From: Heterohyrax brucei
Taxonomy: Eukaryota; Chordata; Mammalia; Hyracoidea; Procaviidae
Direction of reading: 5' to 3'
NCBI GenBank assembly: GCA_028571685.1
Contig: CM053152.1
Span: 17,926,001-17,990,000, forward strand
DNA length: 64,000 bases
Under the pieces are notes generated by a model. It was not told the DNA's origin, made no database searches, and saw nothing but the letters and a program-made list of their open reading frames with translations. The translations under genes and the position numbers were made by a program. Shown piece by piece: positions 10,482 to 21,095 of the stretch; position 1 is the stretch's first letter; every line of letters begins with the position of its first letter.

Positions 10482-12063
10482 CTTTTTTAATTGTGATTGA
10501 GGGAAAGTATTCAATCCAAATTAAATTTGCATTCCCACCTATCTGCAGCTCCTTCTTCTCCTTTTACCTGGTGACAGCACACTCCTCCTTTCTGTTCTAT
10601 ACATGTCATATCTTAACGATCTCCTGTCCCCAATTCTCCACCCTCTCTTCTCTCTTCGGTAAGAGGCCAGTAGGACAGCATCCTATAGATTCACAGAACC
10701 ATAATGCACACACACCACATGGTCACATTGTGTCCCCGAGTCCAATCCATTCCCATCTTAAGTGTTGAACTCAGTAATGTTTTCTGGTCAGGGGCGGCAG
10801 CAGGTCTATGGGCCATGTTCCCAGGGGAACTCCCAGATCTTCAGAGCATCAATGTGGTGTTTTAGTGGGTTTCTTGAGGGGCACTCCTCGTTTTCTCATT
10901 TTACCACTGAAACTCAACATTGTGTGCCCCATCATCGCTGTCTTTGGTGGCGGCTGGGCACCATCTGGTTCTTCTTGTCACATATTGATACAGTCACCCA
11001 GTCACATGAGCCCTTCTGTCCCCTGGGCTCTTTTTCAGTTTATGAGATGCTTCCTAAAATCATCATTGTTCCTTATCATTGCATGATGTGCCATTGAGTA
11101 TATGTACCATAGTTTGTTTATCCACTCTTCTGTTGTTGGGCATCTGGGTTGATTCCATCTTTTTGTTGTTGTGGACTGCTGCAATAAGCATTCATGTGCA
11201 TGTATCTACTCATGTGACTACCCTTGATTCTGTAGGATCTATTCTGAGCAGTGGAGTTACTGAATCAAATGATATATATGTTTCCAGCTTTTCAAGGAAG
11301 TCCCTGATTGCTTTCCAAAGAAGTTATGACATTTTGCAATCCTACCAGCAGGGTAGGAGAGTTCCAATCTCTCCATAGCCTCTCCAGCATTTGTTATTTT
11401 GTGTTTTTTAGATCATGACCAACCTTGTTGTAGTGGGATGGTATCTCATTGTAGTTTTGATTTCAATTTCTTTCTAGCTAATGATTGTGAGCATTTCCTC
11501 ATGGATCTTTGGCTGCCTGGGTGTCCTCGTTAGTGAAGTATTTGTCCACTTCCTTTGCCCATTTCTTGTGTTATTTACCAAATTCTTGTTGATATTTTGT
11601 AGCATCTTGTAGATTAGGGGTATTAGACATCAGTTTGACATGTAGTTGCCAAATATTTTTTTCCGTTCTGTAGGTGGTCTTTTAATTCCTTTGATAAAGT
11701 CTTTGGGTGAGCATGTCTTTGATTCTTATTAGTTTCCATTTATCTATTTTCTCTTCTATTGATCATGCTCTGTTAGATTTTGAAGTCTGTCTATGTTGTG
11801 TATTAAAACTTCCATTGTTGACCCTATTTTTTCTTGCATGATCTTTATCATTTTAGGTTTGATACTTAGGTCTTTTATCCAATGTGAGTTAGTTTTTGTA
11901 TTAGGTGTAAGATGTAGGTCTTGTTTCAGCTTTTTTGCAAATGGGTATCCAATTTTGCCAGCACTGTGTGTTAGAGAGACTGGTTTTACCCTATTTTGCA
12001 ATCTTACTGCCTTTGTCAAATGTCAGCTGTTCACAGTAATATGATGGCATCTCTGGAGTCTCT
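10482..12063 (-). mobile_element. L1-c: 5'-truncated L1 inserted in L1-b ORF1
   Basis: The 3' end is marked by the T-rich start 'cttcttttttaattgtgatt' at about 10,480 (a poly-A tail on the minus strand). The 3'UTR covers roughly 10,495-11,060 and the rest is the ORF2 C-terminal region; minus-strand fragments include KPVSLTHSAGKIGYPFAKKL and [20 protein letters not shown] (11,820-11,990). It ends in the segment 'atgatggcatctctgg' near 12,055, where L1-b ORF1 resumes. The target-site duplication is not clear. Confidence 0.85.
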
Positions 12064-12456
12064 CTTATTTATTTTTGCTGATTTCTCCTCATTAATGCTA
12101 AAGTCCATTGCTCTGTCCTTGAGGTCACTAAGTCTGACTTCCATCTCCTCAATTCTGCTGTTTTGACTTTGGATTGAATTTTCTAATTCTGTAGTTTTGT
12201 TATTCATCTGTTGAATTTCAGATCATTGATGTTCCATCATTTCTTATAACTTGTTTAATTTTTAAGTTTACTCTGCTGCATTTTGTTTAATCTCTAGGAG
12301 GGCTTTATATGTAATTCTTTTGTAGTCAGCCTCTGGTAGTTTTAGAAAGGCTTCTTCACCTTGGAAGTTTGTTGATTATTTTAAGAGTTTTCTAGAGCCA
12401 CAGTGGGCTGTTTCTGTAAATGGTTCATGATGGTTTGTTGCCTTTGGGTCATCTAG

Positions 12457-13513
12457 AGGCTGTTTAGTTTCTCTAGTGTTACCTCAACAGGAGCTCAGCT
12501 GTAGTTCTGAAAAGTGAGTTGATCACCAAATGCCTATGTGTTTTCTAGTGACTGGCCCCAGTGGATTCTCTGAGGTAGCAAGCTCTACTTCATGGCTGGC
12601 AAGGATGGGGCCTACTTATGGAGTCACTGGAGGGCCATCAACTGACCCTATGATGTGAGTCAGTGAAGGCTGGAAGAGATGCCACCTGGCTGCTTAGTAG
12701 TTATTTCTTCAGGCAGTCTTACTTTAAAAAGCTAGGAGTTATCCAACAGCTGTCAAAATCAGTCAAGCTATCAGGTGGAGCAGGCCCCGCCTTCTGGCTG
12801 ACAATGAAATCACCTTTTTAGCCATCCGCAGATGCCATGATGTGGTTCAAAGGAGGGAGGGGTTACGGACTTGCTGCCATCCTCAGCCTGGCCCCATCCG
12901 TAAGCTAACACTGTATTAAACACAACCTTTGTGCTGGGAAAGCACTTTCTGGAGTTGTGTTGCTTCTCAATTTGGGAATCATCCCCTACTGAGTCTTCTG
13001 GTTGGGTGACTCCATCTCCCAGCTGACCAAGATGGTGTCCTGGCTGAGCTGCCCTTCCCTCTGTGAAACAGCAGAATCTGTGGCAGAACTCAAAAAAAGA
13101 GAGGGTAAAGGGTCAGTGTTATCTTCAGTCAGCAGCTGGACTCTCAAAATGTGGCTATTCTATGCATGGTCTCTCTGCAGCCCCATATGCTATTTAATTT
13201 AGCACTGCATTCAGCATATTTGTGGCTCATGAGCATCCCCTGCCTCCTAGATAACAAAATAAAATAAAATAAAGTGTCTGCAGTCCACCCAAGCAGTGAG
13301 TCAGGAGGACCCATGCTCAGCCTGAGCTGGTTTGTGCCAGAGGAGTAAGTTTCCCGTTTAGTGGTGCATAGTCCAATCTGACAACCCTATGCCGTATCCT
13401 AGGGCTTCTTTTGTTTCCAGAGTGCTCTATTCAATTATCAATCCAGGCCTTAGTTTTCAGAGGGAATTGAGGAGATATGTGTCTAGTCCACCAGCTTGGC
13501 TCAGCTCCCCTGA
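12457..13513 (-). promoter_or_regulatory. L1-b 5'UTR (promoter region), decayed
   Basis: The region upstream of ORF1 holds at least two degenerate units in tandem: 'cttctggctgacaatgaaat' near 12,790 and 'ctcccagctgaccaagatgg' near 13,014, about 225 bp apart. The same unit appears in the other L1 5'UTRs. A small A-rich microsatellite (aaaat repeats, about 13,255-13,272) lies within. An antisense open frame covers 13,002-13,202. Confidence 0.65.
13002..13202 (+). other. Antisense open frame in the L1-b 5'UTR (ORF0-like position)
   Basis: A 66-codon open frame antisense to L1-b. Its first codon is TTG rather than ATG. It reads GDSISQLTKMVSWLSCPS near its start and aligns with frames in the same place in L1-g (MANSTSQLTKMVS) and L1-h (GNSTSQFNKMMS). 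Primate L1 carries an antisense ORF0 in its 5'UTR; the position is comparable but I see no sequence match. Confidence 0.35.
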
Positions 13514-13826
13514 ATTTTTAAAAACAAAAAAAATCTAGCATCATAATATCTTTCTCTCTACAGAGCTATTGTAGGTTTCAAATAATTCTTCATATTATCT
13601 GATAGAGGTCTCAAGTTTATTCCAAGTGTCTCAAGAAGTTATATTATTCCTTTTAAATAATATGATGAAGATTTTTATTACATTTTCTTCAGGCTCCTTA
13701 GCAATCATAATTTGACAAACCCAGCTGACATTTACAATAGAACACATCACAGCAAAAGGCCACTGAGCACGTTTGTGACTGTATTGTGCTTGTCTCCCTG
13801 AAAGCAAGATAATACCAGGCAGGATG
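13514..13826. other. Non-L1 spacer, nothing recognised
   Basis: AT-rich sequence between the L1-b 5' end and the inverted-repeat arm. No gene or repeat was recognised. Confidence 0.5.
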
Positions 13827-13960
13827 GAAGCCTGTAAATACTGCATTTCAGAATACTGACATTGGCCTACACAGTTTGACAGAAATGTTAAAACATGGAG
13901 GAGTCTGATGAGTTCTACTGAAATTTCTCTTCCCAAAGGTAGGCAGGCTTCTGGTCTAGA
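13827..13960 (-). repeat. Left arm of an uncharacterised inverted repeat
   Basis: The reverse complement of this arm matches 14,470-14,600 at roughly 85-90% by eye, with mostly transitional differences. On the minus strand it translates PLGREISVELIRLLHVLTF, and the surrounding frame is open for 116 codons (13,631-13,981). The product is not recognised. Its ends do not look like transposon termini. Confidence 0.65.
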
Positions 13961-14469
13961 GGATGGTTGAAAATTCTGCAAGGTTTCAAGTCTATTGTTA
14001 CTGTTTTGTTGTCAAGTAGAAAAGGCCAGATAGCATTCTCCTGACCTAACCAGTAAATTGTTTCTGTAGGGCCATAGATACATGAATATGTTATTCTTTA
14101 GCTGTGATTTCTCAGAGGTCCAGTGCTTGTCAATTCTTAAACCCACCCTCTCTTTACCTGTGCTTTCGATGTTATTCACATTCCCACAAACTCTTAGACA
14201 GTGCTTGGAGAAAGAATGGATTTCACTGATTACAAACAACACGAAGAAGGATTTGTCCACAGCTGTGTTTTAGCAGTGCTGGTGCTTAGAAAGACTTGCT
14301 ATACTAATCTCCTTGTAACTAATAGCATACAGAGCCACCAGATGGCTGTATAGCTACAGCAAAGGCTGCTAAATTCTTTCTGTGTCTCTTATTGCAGAAG
14401 ATTCAATGGACTGCAAATACTCAACCATGCCTAAATGTGGCACTGTTGGCAGTCTGGACAACTACCTTC

Positions 14470-14600
14470 CATTCTCAATGGTACCTTTGGGAAAAGAAAT
14501 TTCAGTAGAACTCATCAGATCCTTCCATGTTTTAATGTTTCTGTCAAACTATGTAGGTTGATGTCAGTGTTCCAGAATGCAGTATTTATAGCTCTCCCTC
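14470..14600 (+). repeat. Right arm of the same inverted repeat
   Basis: This is the plus-strand copy of the 13,827-13,960 segment and translates PLGKEISVELIRSFHVLMF in the matching frame; it then meets a stop that the left arm lacks. The spacer between the arms is about 510 bp and unique. The arms could be two old insertions of one unknown repeat in opposite orientation, or an inverted duplication. Confidence 0.65.
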
Positions 14601-15579
14601 CTGCTTCACATCCTAGAGTCTGATGTACTTTAATTTTTTTATCTTTAATGGTTTCTTCATTTGTTGTTAGGTGACTTTAATGTGTTAACAAGCAGGATAC
14701 CAACACTATATAAAACATTTGTAAACTGATGTTTTTATTTGGCTGTTCGAGGCAACAACATTTTTTCCCCCTAAACCTTGTTTAGATGGTGGTGGAAAAA
14801 AATGTTTAAAATCCTGGAATAATTTTTGTCCTATAAATCTCATTAAGAAGACATTTCTCACTGTGATTTTTAAAGTGGATTGGTTTCTACTATTAACAGA
14901 CAAGAAGCACACTACTCTGGGTAAGCTGATTCAATTGCAAAGCACTTAATTCAAGGTCTCAAGCCAGTCAAGTGTCATTGGGTCAGAAGGTCTCAAGGGT
15001 AAAGGTAATTTATGGGGGTCAGGTGAGTCTTCATTTTCACTCAAATAAAAGAGCATTTTCCTGAGCAAACTATTAGGCATAGTACTACGGTCACAGAAGC
15101 AGACATATTTCTGTGCACACTTGCTGGGTTGTTTCAGGCAGAAATCCTTTCACCCTACTCCATTGAGAGGTCACAGATATGCTCACCAAGACAGAGGAAC
15201 CCAGCAGGCTCCGCACAGGAGAAACATGTTCTAGGGAGTATTTGGACCAAAGGGTGGGCAAGACATGAGGAGTCTGGAAGGCCTGCCTGTCTGCCTGCTA
15301 CATCTTTCCCACATACACAGTCTTCCTCTGCTGAGGTCCTCAAACTGGCCCAGATAGTCTCGAGCCTGCACACGTGAGACTCCATAGAGAGATTCTAGTT
15401 GAAGTTCTTGGGTGAGAACAGACACCAACGGTTTAGAAACCTTCCCCCAGGTGATTCAATTGTTTGGACAGGGTTAGTGAGCTAAAAGAAGTAAGGGACA
15501 CATCTGTCAACTACTTTGCACCAACCTATCTTTAGCACCTTGATGAAGTATTTGACAGATTGGTCTTTAAAAACGACAA
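14601..15579. other. Spacer without recognised features
   Basis: No gene was found. Overlapping open frames on both strands at 15,129-15,428 have no recognisable domain. Confidence 0.5.
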
Positions 15580-15734
15580 ATAAAACAAAACAAAAACCAT
15601 TGCGGTGGAGTCAACTCTGCCTCACAGCAACCCTGTAGGACAGAGATAACTACCTTATGAGGTTTCTAAGGAGCAGCTAGTGAATCTGAACTGTTAGCAG
15701 TCCAACTTTTAATTACTGCCCCACTAGGGCTCCT
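15580..15734 (-). mobile_element. AfroSINE (tRNA-derived SINE), minus strand
   Basis: In plus order it has the A-rich tail 'aaaacaaaacaaaaaccat', the RTE-like 3' block 'gtggagtcaactctgcctca', the 'aaccctgtaggacagagat' body, the reversed B-box region 'gaatctgaactgttagcag', and the head 'ccactagggctcc' (family 'ccaccagggctcc'). It is a full-length but diverged copy of the common elephant-type SINE. Confidence 0.8.
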
Positions 15735-15909
15735 ATAGTACCTTAGGCCTTTTGAAATTGTACAGGGAAGGTGAGGATTTGTAATAGGGGCCTGGTCTGA
15801 TTAGAGACAAGGCAAGGTCATTTCTGTAGGAAGTGTTAGACCCAACCAATCCTGAATGCTATACAAAGGAGAGGAAGAACCAAAGCCAGGATTCAGATCC
15901 ACAATGTAC

Positions 15910-16040
15910 CTCATGTCTGTATTCATGCTACTTCATTTAATCCTCACTACCTGCAAAGTAGGCAGGGTCCCACGTCTCACAGTGATTGTTTTTTTGCCCA
16001 GATTGTATAGGAAGGAAGAAGATGAGGATTCAACGCTATA
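15910..16040 (-). mobile_element. Possible MIR fragment
   Basis: 'acttcatttaatcctcacta' followed by '...caaagtaggcaggg' resembles the reversed MIR core ('tcatttaatcctcacaaca..tgaggtagg'). It is short and diverged. Confidence 0.45.
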
Positions 16041-16229
16041 GAAAGCAAGCCAGGGGTAGGGAGTTGTGTGGGTAAAGAGGAGACCTGGAAAGCAGGTGGA
16101 AGGAGCAGCAGAGACAGCAAAGGCCCCTATCCCCTCCCTATGAGGCCTCAGTCTGCACTGACATAGAAGCAATTTAATTTGGAGACAGTGAGTCCTGTCT
16201 TGCCTTGCATTTGAAGCCTTGGGCCTATT

Positions 16230-16345
16230 ACCCTCATCCCATTTTACAAGCAAAGAGTGGGGCTCAGAGAACTCAAGTCACTCTCCCAAGGTTCCACAAC
16301 CAGAGGATTTGGCCCAGGCTCTTCACTGTGTTACACTCCTCCTAG
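16230..16345 (-). mobile_element. MIR SINE fragment, minus strand
   Basis: 'ccattttacaagcaaagagt', 'ggctcagagaactcaagtca' and 'ctcccaaggttccacaacca' follow, in order, the reversed MIR consensus (fraction of 'cattttacagatgaggaaac...ggctcagagaggttaagt...cccaaggtcacacagc'). It is an ancient mammalian SINE. Confidence 0.75.
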
Positions 16346-16856
16346 CACACACTCAGGATCCTCCAAATCTTCCTAGAAATGTTTTCTCCACCTCCACAAC
16401 TGCTAGCTCCACCTACAGCTTGACTCTTCAGAGGACATGGTTTCACGCGCAGCTTTCTGAAGAACAGCCCGCTCACAGGGAGCGCCCAGAACCATGGGCC
16501 CAGAGAAGGGGCAGGCCCTCTGCTTCCTGAACTTTTTCTGAGACAACCTCCCCCATTCAAAAGTCTCTGCTCAGTGCATTTACTATGCAGTTTTCACTGT
16601 CACTTGCCATCTCCCCTTGCTCCTTCATGTTATAGAAGACTTATGTGTTGGGGCTCACATACTCTCTGCTTCTCCCACACTATCTCCTGTGTGAATTCAT
16701 TGTTCACAATTACAAAACAACTCTTCAGCTCTGTGGCTTCCCTGTGTCCTGAACTCCAGAGCATGTCACTCCATATTGTCAGCCACATCTACCCTGGAAC
16801 CTCCCAACACCCAGGTGCCTCCAGCTCTAAGTATCTTAAATCCTGTTTCCTCAGAG
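16346..16856. other. Spacer without recognised features
   Basis: GC-moderate unique sequence. Open frames on both strands (16,219-16,560) show no domain and are not supported as genes. Confidence 0.5.
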
Positions 16857-17230
16857 CCAGTGGTTCCCAAAATTTACTGTACCTGAGAATCTCCTAGGGA
16901 ACCAATTGAAACAGACAGCTGGATCCAAACTGATGGTTCTGACTCAGTTGGTCTGAGTTGGATCCTGTGAATTTGCATGTCTAAGAAAGTTCCAGGTGCT
17001 GCTGCTGCTGCTGCTGGAATCCCTGGAAACACGATAGATAAGTGCTATGGTTGCTAACCAAAACATTGGCAATTCAAATCCACCAGGCACCTTGTAAACT
17101 CTATGGAATTCTACTTTGTCCTATAGAGCTGCTATAAGTTGGAATCTACCTGATGGCGATGGGTTTAGGTTATTTTGGTGGAGGGGAGTGCTCCTCTGCT
17201 GCTGGTATTGGGGCCACACCAAGGGCCCCT
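16857..17230 (+). mobile_element. MER5A-like hAT MITE, split by an AfroSINE
   Basis: The start 'cagtggttcccaaaatttac' and the middle 'gtgaatttgcatgtctaaga' match the MER5A/B terminal and internal blocks; the remaining end 'ctgctgctggtattggggcc' lies after the SINE. A GCT microsatellite (about 16,998-17,016) has expanded where the family has 'tgctgatgctgctgg'. It is a non-autonomous Charlie-type DNA transposon fossil. Confidence 0.75.
17021..17182 (+). mobile_element. AfroSINE, plus strand, inserted in the MER5A copy
   Basis: The tRNA-like head carries an A-box region ('gataagtgctatggttgcta') and a B-box region ('ggcaattcaaatccacc'). The body is 'aaactctatggaattctact' and the RTE-like 3' block is 'ataagttggaatctacctga', ending 'gggtttaggtt'. 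It is full-length. Confidence 0.85.
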
Positions 17231-17699
17231 GGTTTCAGAGGTGACTGTCAGCCCTGAGCATTAGAGTAACCAGCATTTTTGTAGGCAGCTCTGCTTACAC
17301 TCTACTGGTTACATCCATTCTTTAGAGACTGGCTTCATCTGCTTCTAAAGCTCCTGTAATTTAATGTGCAGCCAGGACCCAGGTCTGCTGTTCTGAGTAA
17401 CTTGACCTGCCGTTTGTCTCTTTAGGCCTTCTTTTACTGACATTCCCAACCTCCTTGCCTTGCATAGCAAAGCTGCAACGCTGATCAAACCAACCTTGTA
17501 CTGTTTTCCACACCTAAACCTGGAATGTTGAGGGCACACAATTTGTAAGATGCAGGTCATGCTAGTGTAGAGTTTCCAGTCTCTGTTGGGTGCTCAATGC
17601 TTTCCCACAACCTGTTGATGTGTCTCTTGCCAGCTCTCTCTGGTCCTCACGACAGCCCTCTACCTGGTCGTGGCTTGGCCATCTGACACATCCAGGTTT
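17231..17699. other. Spacer without recognised features
   Basis: No coding signal or known repeat is seen. Confidence 0.5.
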
Positions 17700-17818
17700 G
17701 CAGCTCCCCTACCAGATAAGAGAAGTTCTGAACCTCAGTTGTCTCACCTGTCACAAGGACGTTGTAAGAATTAGCACAGTGTTGGGCACTTTGGGCAATT
17801 GTTAGTGTTGTTATGGTG
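17700..17818 (+). mobile_element. MIR-like fragment, plus strand
   Basis: 'ctgaacctcagttgtctcac' followed by 'gttgtaagaattagcacag' and 'gttgggcactttgggcaatt' matches the order of the MIR core and tail ('acctcagtttcctcatc..gttgtgaggatt..cagtgcctggcac'). Confidence 0.6.
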
Positions 17819-19469
17819 AGTGTCACTTACTCTTAGCAGCTATTCCCACTACCTCCTGCACAAATAACTTTGACCTCTTAATTTTCTGTTTGTCCATCTC
17901 CAGACAGAAGTGTCATCTCCTCCCCTCCTTCCTGCCAGTTCTGTTAAATACAAAAGTTTACCTTTCCAGAAACATTGGGAAGAGCCCTTTCTGTCCTTTC
18001 CCTACCTCTTCACTTACGCCCACCAGTGGCGAGCTTGGGGGACACAGTGAGTCTAGTGGCCCAGCCTCTTTTTGGCTCTCTTTGGAGTGGCCATGGGTGG
18101 GAATTTGGTGTTTCCTCTGTGGCCTGGCATGGTTTCTGGGGCTCAAGGTGCTGTGTTATCAGCTCACCCTGTGCCTGATGGGCTTTTCTTTGTGGAGATG
18201 GGGAGGTGCCTGTGTTGGGTAGGGTGGAGAGAAGAGGATAAGATATGCATTGGCCCCTTGTTATCTTTATCATAATAAATCAGATTCACAAGTCTCTGAT
18301 TCCTATGTGTTTTCTGTTGTTTCCAGACATGGAGAGAAGGAGGACAGGGACATCTTTACCTAGGAAGTCACATTTTTTGTTACCCCTCCAAGGGTGACTT
18401 TTGTAATTGTGTCTTGGATTCCATCCCCTCTCACTTCTTCAGAGACAACATTCCTTTAAGTTTCCGTTATCAGGAATACATTTTTTTTCTATCCCTGTCT
18501 GCCAGTTCTTTATAACATAAAATAAATTTGTTTCCTTTTTAGAGGAAAACAAAAGAAATTTACATGTTTTTCCTCTTAGAAGAGGGATATCCTTTCCTCA
18601 GACATCCAGCCCTCACCTGAGAGGCTGGCTATGTGAGCACTGTCTACATTTGCCCCAGCCAGACAGTGGAACTGCCCACCAAGGTCACCACCGGCCTCCT
18701 GCAGCTGAAGTCAGTGTTTATTTTTCAGCCCTCATCTTACTTGTCAAATCTACAACACTTGACAGTGTTGACCAAACCTGTTTTCATGGAATAGTTTACT
18801 CAGTACATTTGTTTCTAGTTTTTCTTTTGAAAATGGCTTGACTTCTCATTCTCAGATTCTTTTGAAGTCTTCTTCCCTTTCCTTGCTCCTCAGATACAGG
18901 TGCTCTTTCCTGCTTCCTCTCCTGCAGCTCTCAATTTCGCCTTTTCCTGGCTAGTTGTCTTCCATGGTCTTACCATGGATACATGACGATTCTCTCTGAC
19001 CTCTCCCTCTGTGGGTCACATGTCCCAGTGGGACCTTGATCTGAGTCTGTACCTTTCCTCACCATCTTCATCTTTGTTCTCATCCTCTGCTGTATCCCAT
19101 CAACAAATCCCAACACAAAACAAAGTCCTTCCTACCTCAGTTTTGTAACCTTCCATCTGACTAGCTCATCCCAGCCCCCATTGGATCCTTCGTACCAAGC
19201 AGAGAGGGCTGCCCACAATTTGTCCCGCAGACCACACAGCATGAGGCTGGCACACTTTGCTGTGGCACACCATGCCCAGCCTGGCCTCTTTCACACAGTC
19301 TTGAAGACTCAACTGGCTATTGGTTCCTCTGTGAAAGCTCCCAAGGATCCCATCCTGGCAGGATTGGCTGAGAGCTTCTTGAGGAAAGGGTGTTGTGTCC
19401 CTGGTGCCAACACAGAGCTCAGGAATAGGTAGGTAGGTGCTCAACAAAGCATCCGAGGCCAGACTGGAG
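17819..19469. other. Spacer without recognised features
   Basis: Unique mammalian-type sequence. Open frames on both strands around 17,890-18,275 and 19,166-19,447 lack domains, Kozak support or visible splice structure, so no gene is called. Confidence 0.5.
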
Positions 19470-19612
19470 CTTTGTGAGTCTAGCTCTGCAACTTATCAGT
19501 TGGGCAGCCTTGGTCTTCATTTCTGTATGTATAAAATAATGAGATAGTGATTTTAAAATGAGTTGGTGCTTCAGTAGTGGCTGGCACTCAGTGAGAATTG
19601 CTATTGGTGGTG
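19470..19612 (+). mobile_element. MIR SINE fragment, plus strand
   Basis: 'gtctagctctgcaacttatc', 'cttcatttctgtatgtataa' and 'gtggctggcactcagtgaga' are, in order, the MIR segments for 'ggctctgccacttactagc', 'cagtttcctcatctgtaaaa' and 'cagtgcctggcacatagta'. Confidence 0.7.
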
Positions 19613-21095
19613 GAGTATCCTAGATTCTGTGACTAAGGAACTCTTTATCCCACTGTGAAAGAAGGAAATGGCTTTCGTCTAATAGAAAGGCTGGAGGGTA
19701 AGAAGGAGAGGAAGAGACGGGGGAGAGTAATGCATGGTGAACTTTGGGGAAATGGGTGAATAACATACACTTCCGTTTATTCACGAAAAGCAAATACTAC
19801 CATTTCATCTTTTCAGTGATGTTCTGTGTTTGTCTATGTGTCTATTTGCACTCTCAGCTTTTCAGTATCTGCAGCTTGAACATAAGTCTGCAAAATAACA
19901 TAGCTTGTTATGTAACCACTTTAAATCATAAATTTCTCATTTATAAATCAGGGATCATGATGCCCCTTTTACAGAGACACTACAAGAATTAAGTTATAGT
20001 TTCAAAGATCTTTTTCAATCTTTTTGGAAAGGTATTGTATAAGGATAAAACGTGATAATGATATCATCAGTCAGACCTATAAACCTCAAACTATGCATCT
20101 TGTTTAACCTTTTATTATTATTATTATGATTAAGTGAAAGTATACAATCCAGATCAATTCTACAAGCCTGCCTATCTGCAGCTCTGTCTGCTCTCCTCAC
20201 TCTGTGCCAGTGCATTCTTCCTTTTCACTCTACACTTCTAGTATCCTCTTAACAAGCACCTGTCTCCTCTTCTCCACACTCTTCTCTCCCCTCTAGAAAG
20301 AAACCAGTACGACAGTCTCCTATAAATGTATAAAACCATAAAGCACACACCATGTGCTCACACTGTGTCCCCGAGTCCAGTCCATTCTTGTGTGAAGAGT
20401 TGACCTCAGTACTGGTCTCAGGTCTGGGCCAGCAGCATTTTGAGGGGCTATGTTCCCAGGAGACCCTCCAGGCTATTTGAGTAACAGTGTTGATCTTTAT
20501 TAATAGAGTTCTTGAACTGCACACCTCTTTTTCTCGTGTTGCCACGGGGACTCTACATTTTGTCCCCTGTCACAGCTGCCTTTGGTGGTGGCCGGGCACC
20601 ATTTGGTTCTTCTGGTCTCATGCTGATGCAGTCTCCCATTCATATGGGTCCTTCTGTCTCCTGGGCTCTTTTTTCCTCATGCCTTTGTTGTCCTTGGTGG
20701 TCATCTGTTCTGGCTGAGTTGGGATTGCTTGGTGTATCTCAGATGACAGCTTGCTAGCTTTTAAGACCCCAGACATTACTCAGCAATAAGGGGTGCAGAA
20801 GACTCTCTTAGCAATAGGCTAGTTATGCCAATTGGCCTCAATGTCCCTTGAGAGCATGGCCCCCAGACCCTCACCCCTGCTACTCTATCTTTGCCATATT
20901 GGTTAAGGTTAGAATAGTTTTCAGTTGAAGTTGAAGTCCGGATAAACTGATCTTTCTATTGTGTGCTGTCACTGCTTTCACCCAACCAAATTTCTACCAA
21001 CTCTCTAAGCTATAACCAACCCTCTCCCTCCCACCACTCTCTTGCAGCCATCGAAGAGTCTTTTCTTCTGCACATGAGTGTATTTTTTAAGTCCT

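Larger units (their letters stand above)
9865..12456 (-). pseudogene. L1-b ORF1 remnant, split by L1-c
   Basis: The C-terminal half lies at 9,865-10,481; on the minus strand it encodes decayed forms of the ATPRHII...KL and KLKFNIKL-type RNA-binding region and contains the SINE tail at 10,246-10,333. The N-terminal/coiled-coil half lies at 12,064-12,456, beyond the inserted L1-c. The start region near 12,456 aligns with the ATG of L1-j ORF1 ('tgttgcctttgggtc' here against 'tgttgctttttgggtcccat'), but the start codon itself is lost. It is too decayed to make a protein. Confidence 0.7.
6703..13513 (-). mobile_element. L1-b: long minus-strand L1, 3' end missing
   Basis: Reading leftwards from its 5' end at about 13,513, it has a 5'UTR (12,457-13,513), ORF1 (split, 12,456-12,064 and 10,481-9,865), an inter-ORF spacer (9,864-9,416) and ORF2 (9,415-6,703). 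It stops in the ORF2 C-terminal region next to the truncated RTE; the end of ORF2 and the 3'UTR are gone. Inside it are L1-c (10,482-12,063) and a short SINE tail (10,246-10,333). The 5' terminus reads 'ctagtccaccagcttgg', a decayed form of the end kept in L1-j. It is old. Confidence 0.9.

Noticed and set aside
17021-17060. A tRNA gene
   Set aside because: The A- and B-box regions belong to an AfroSINE head; no cloverleaf can be folded and SINE body follows.
17890-18275. A possible host exon from overlapping ORFs of 110, 67, 87 and 67 codons
   Set aside because: Several frames on both strands are open at once, none has a domain or convincing start, and no splice structure is apparent.
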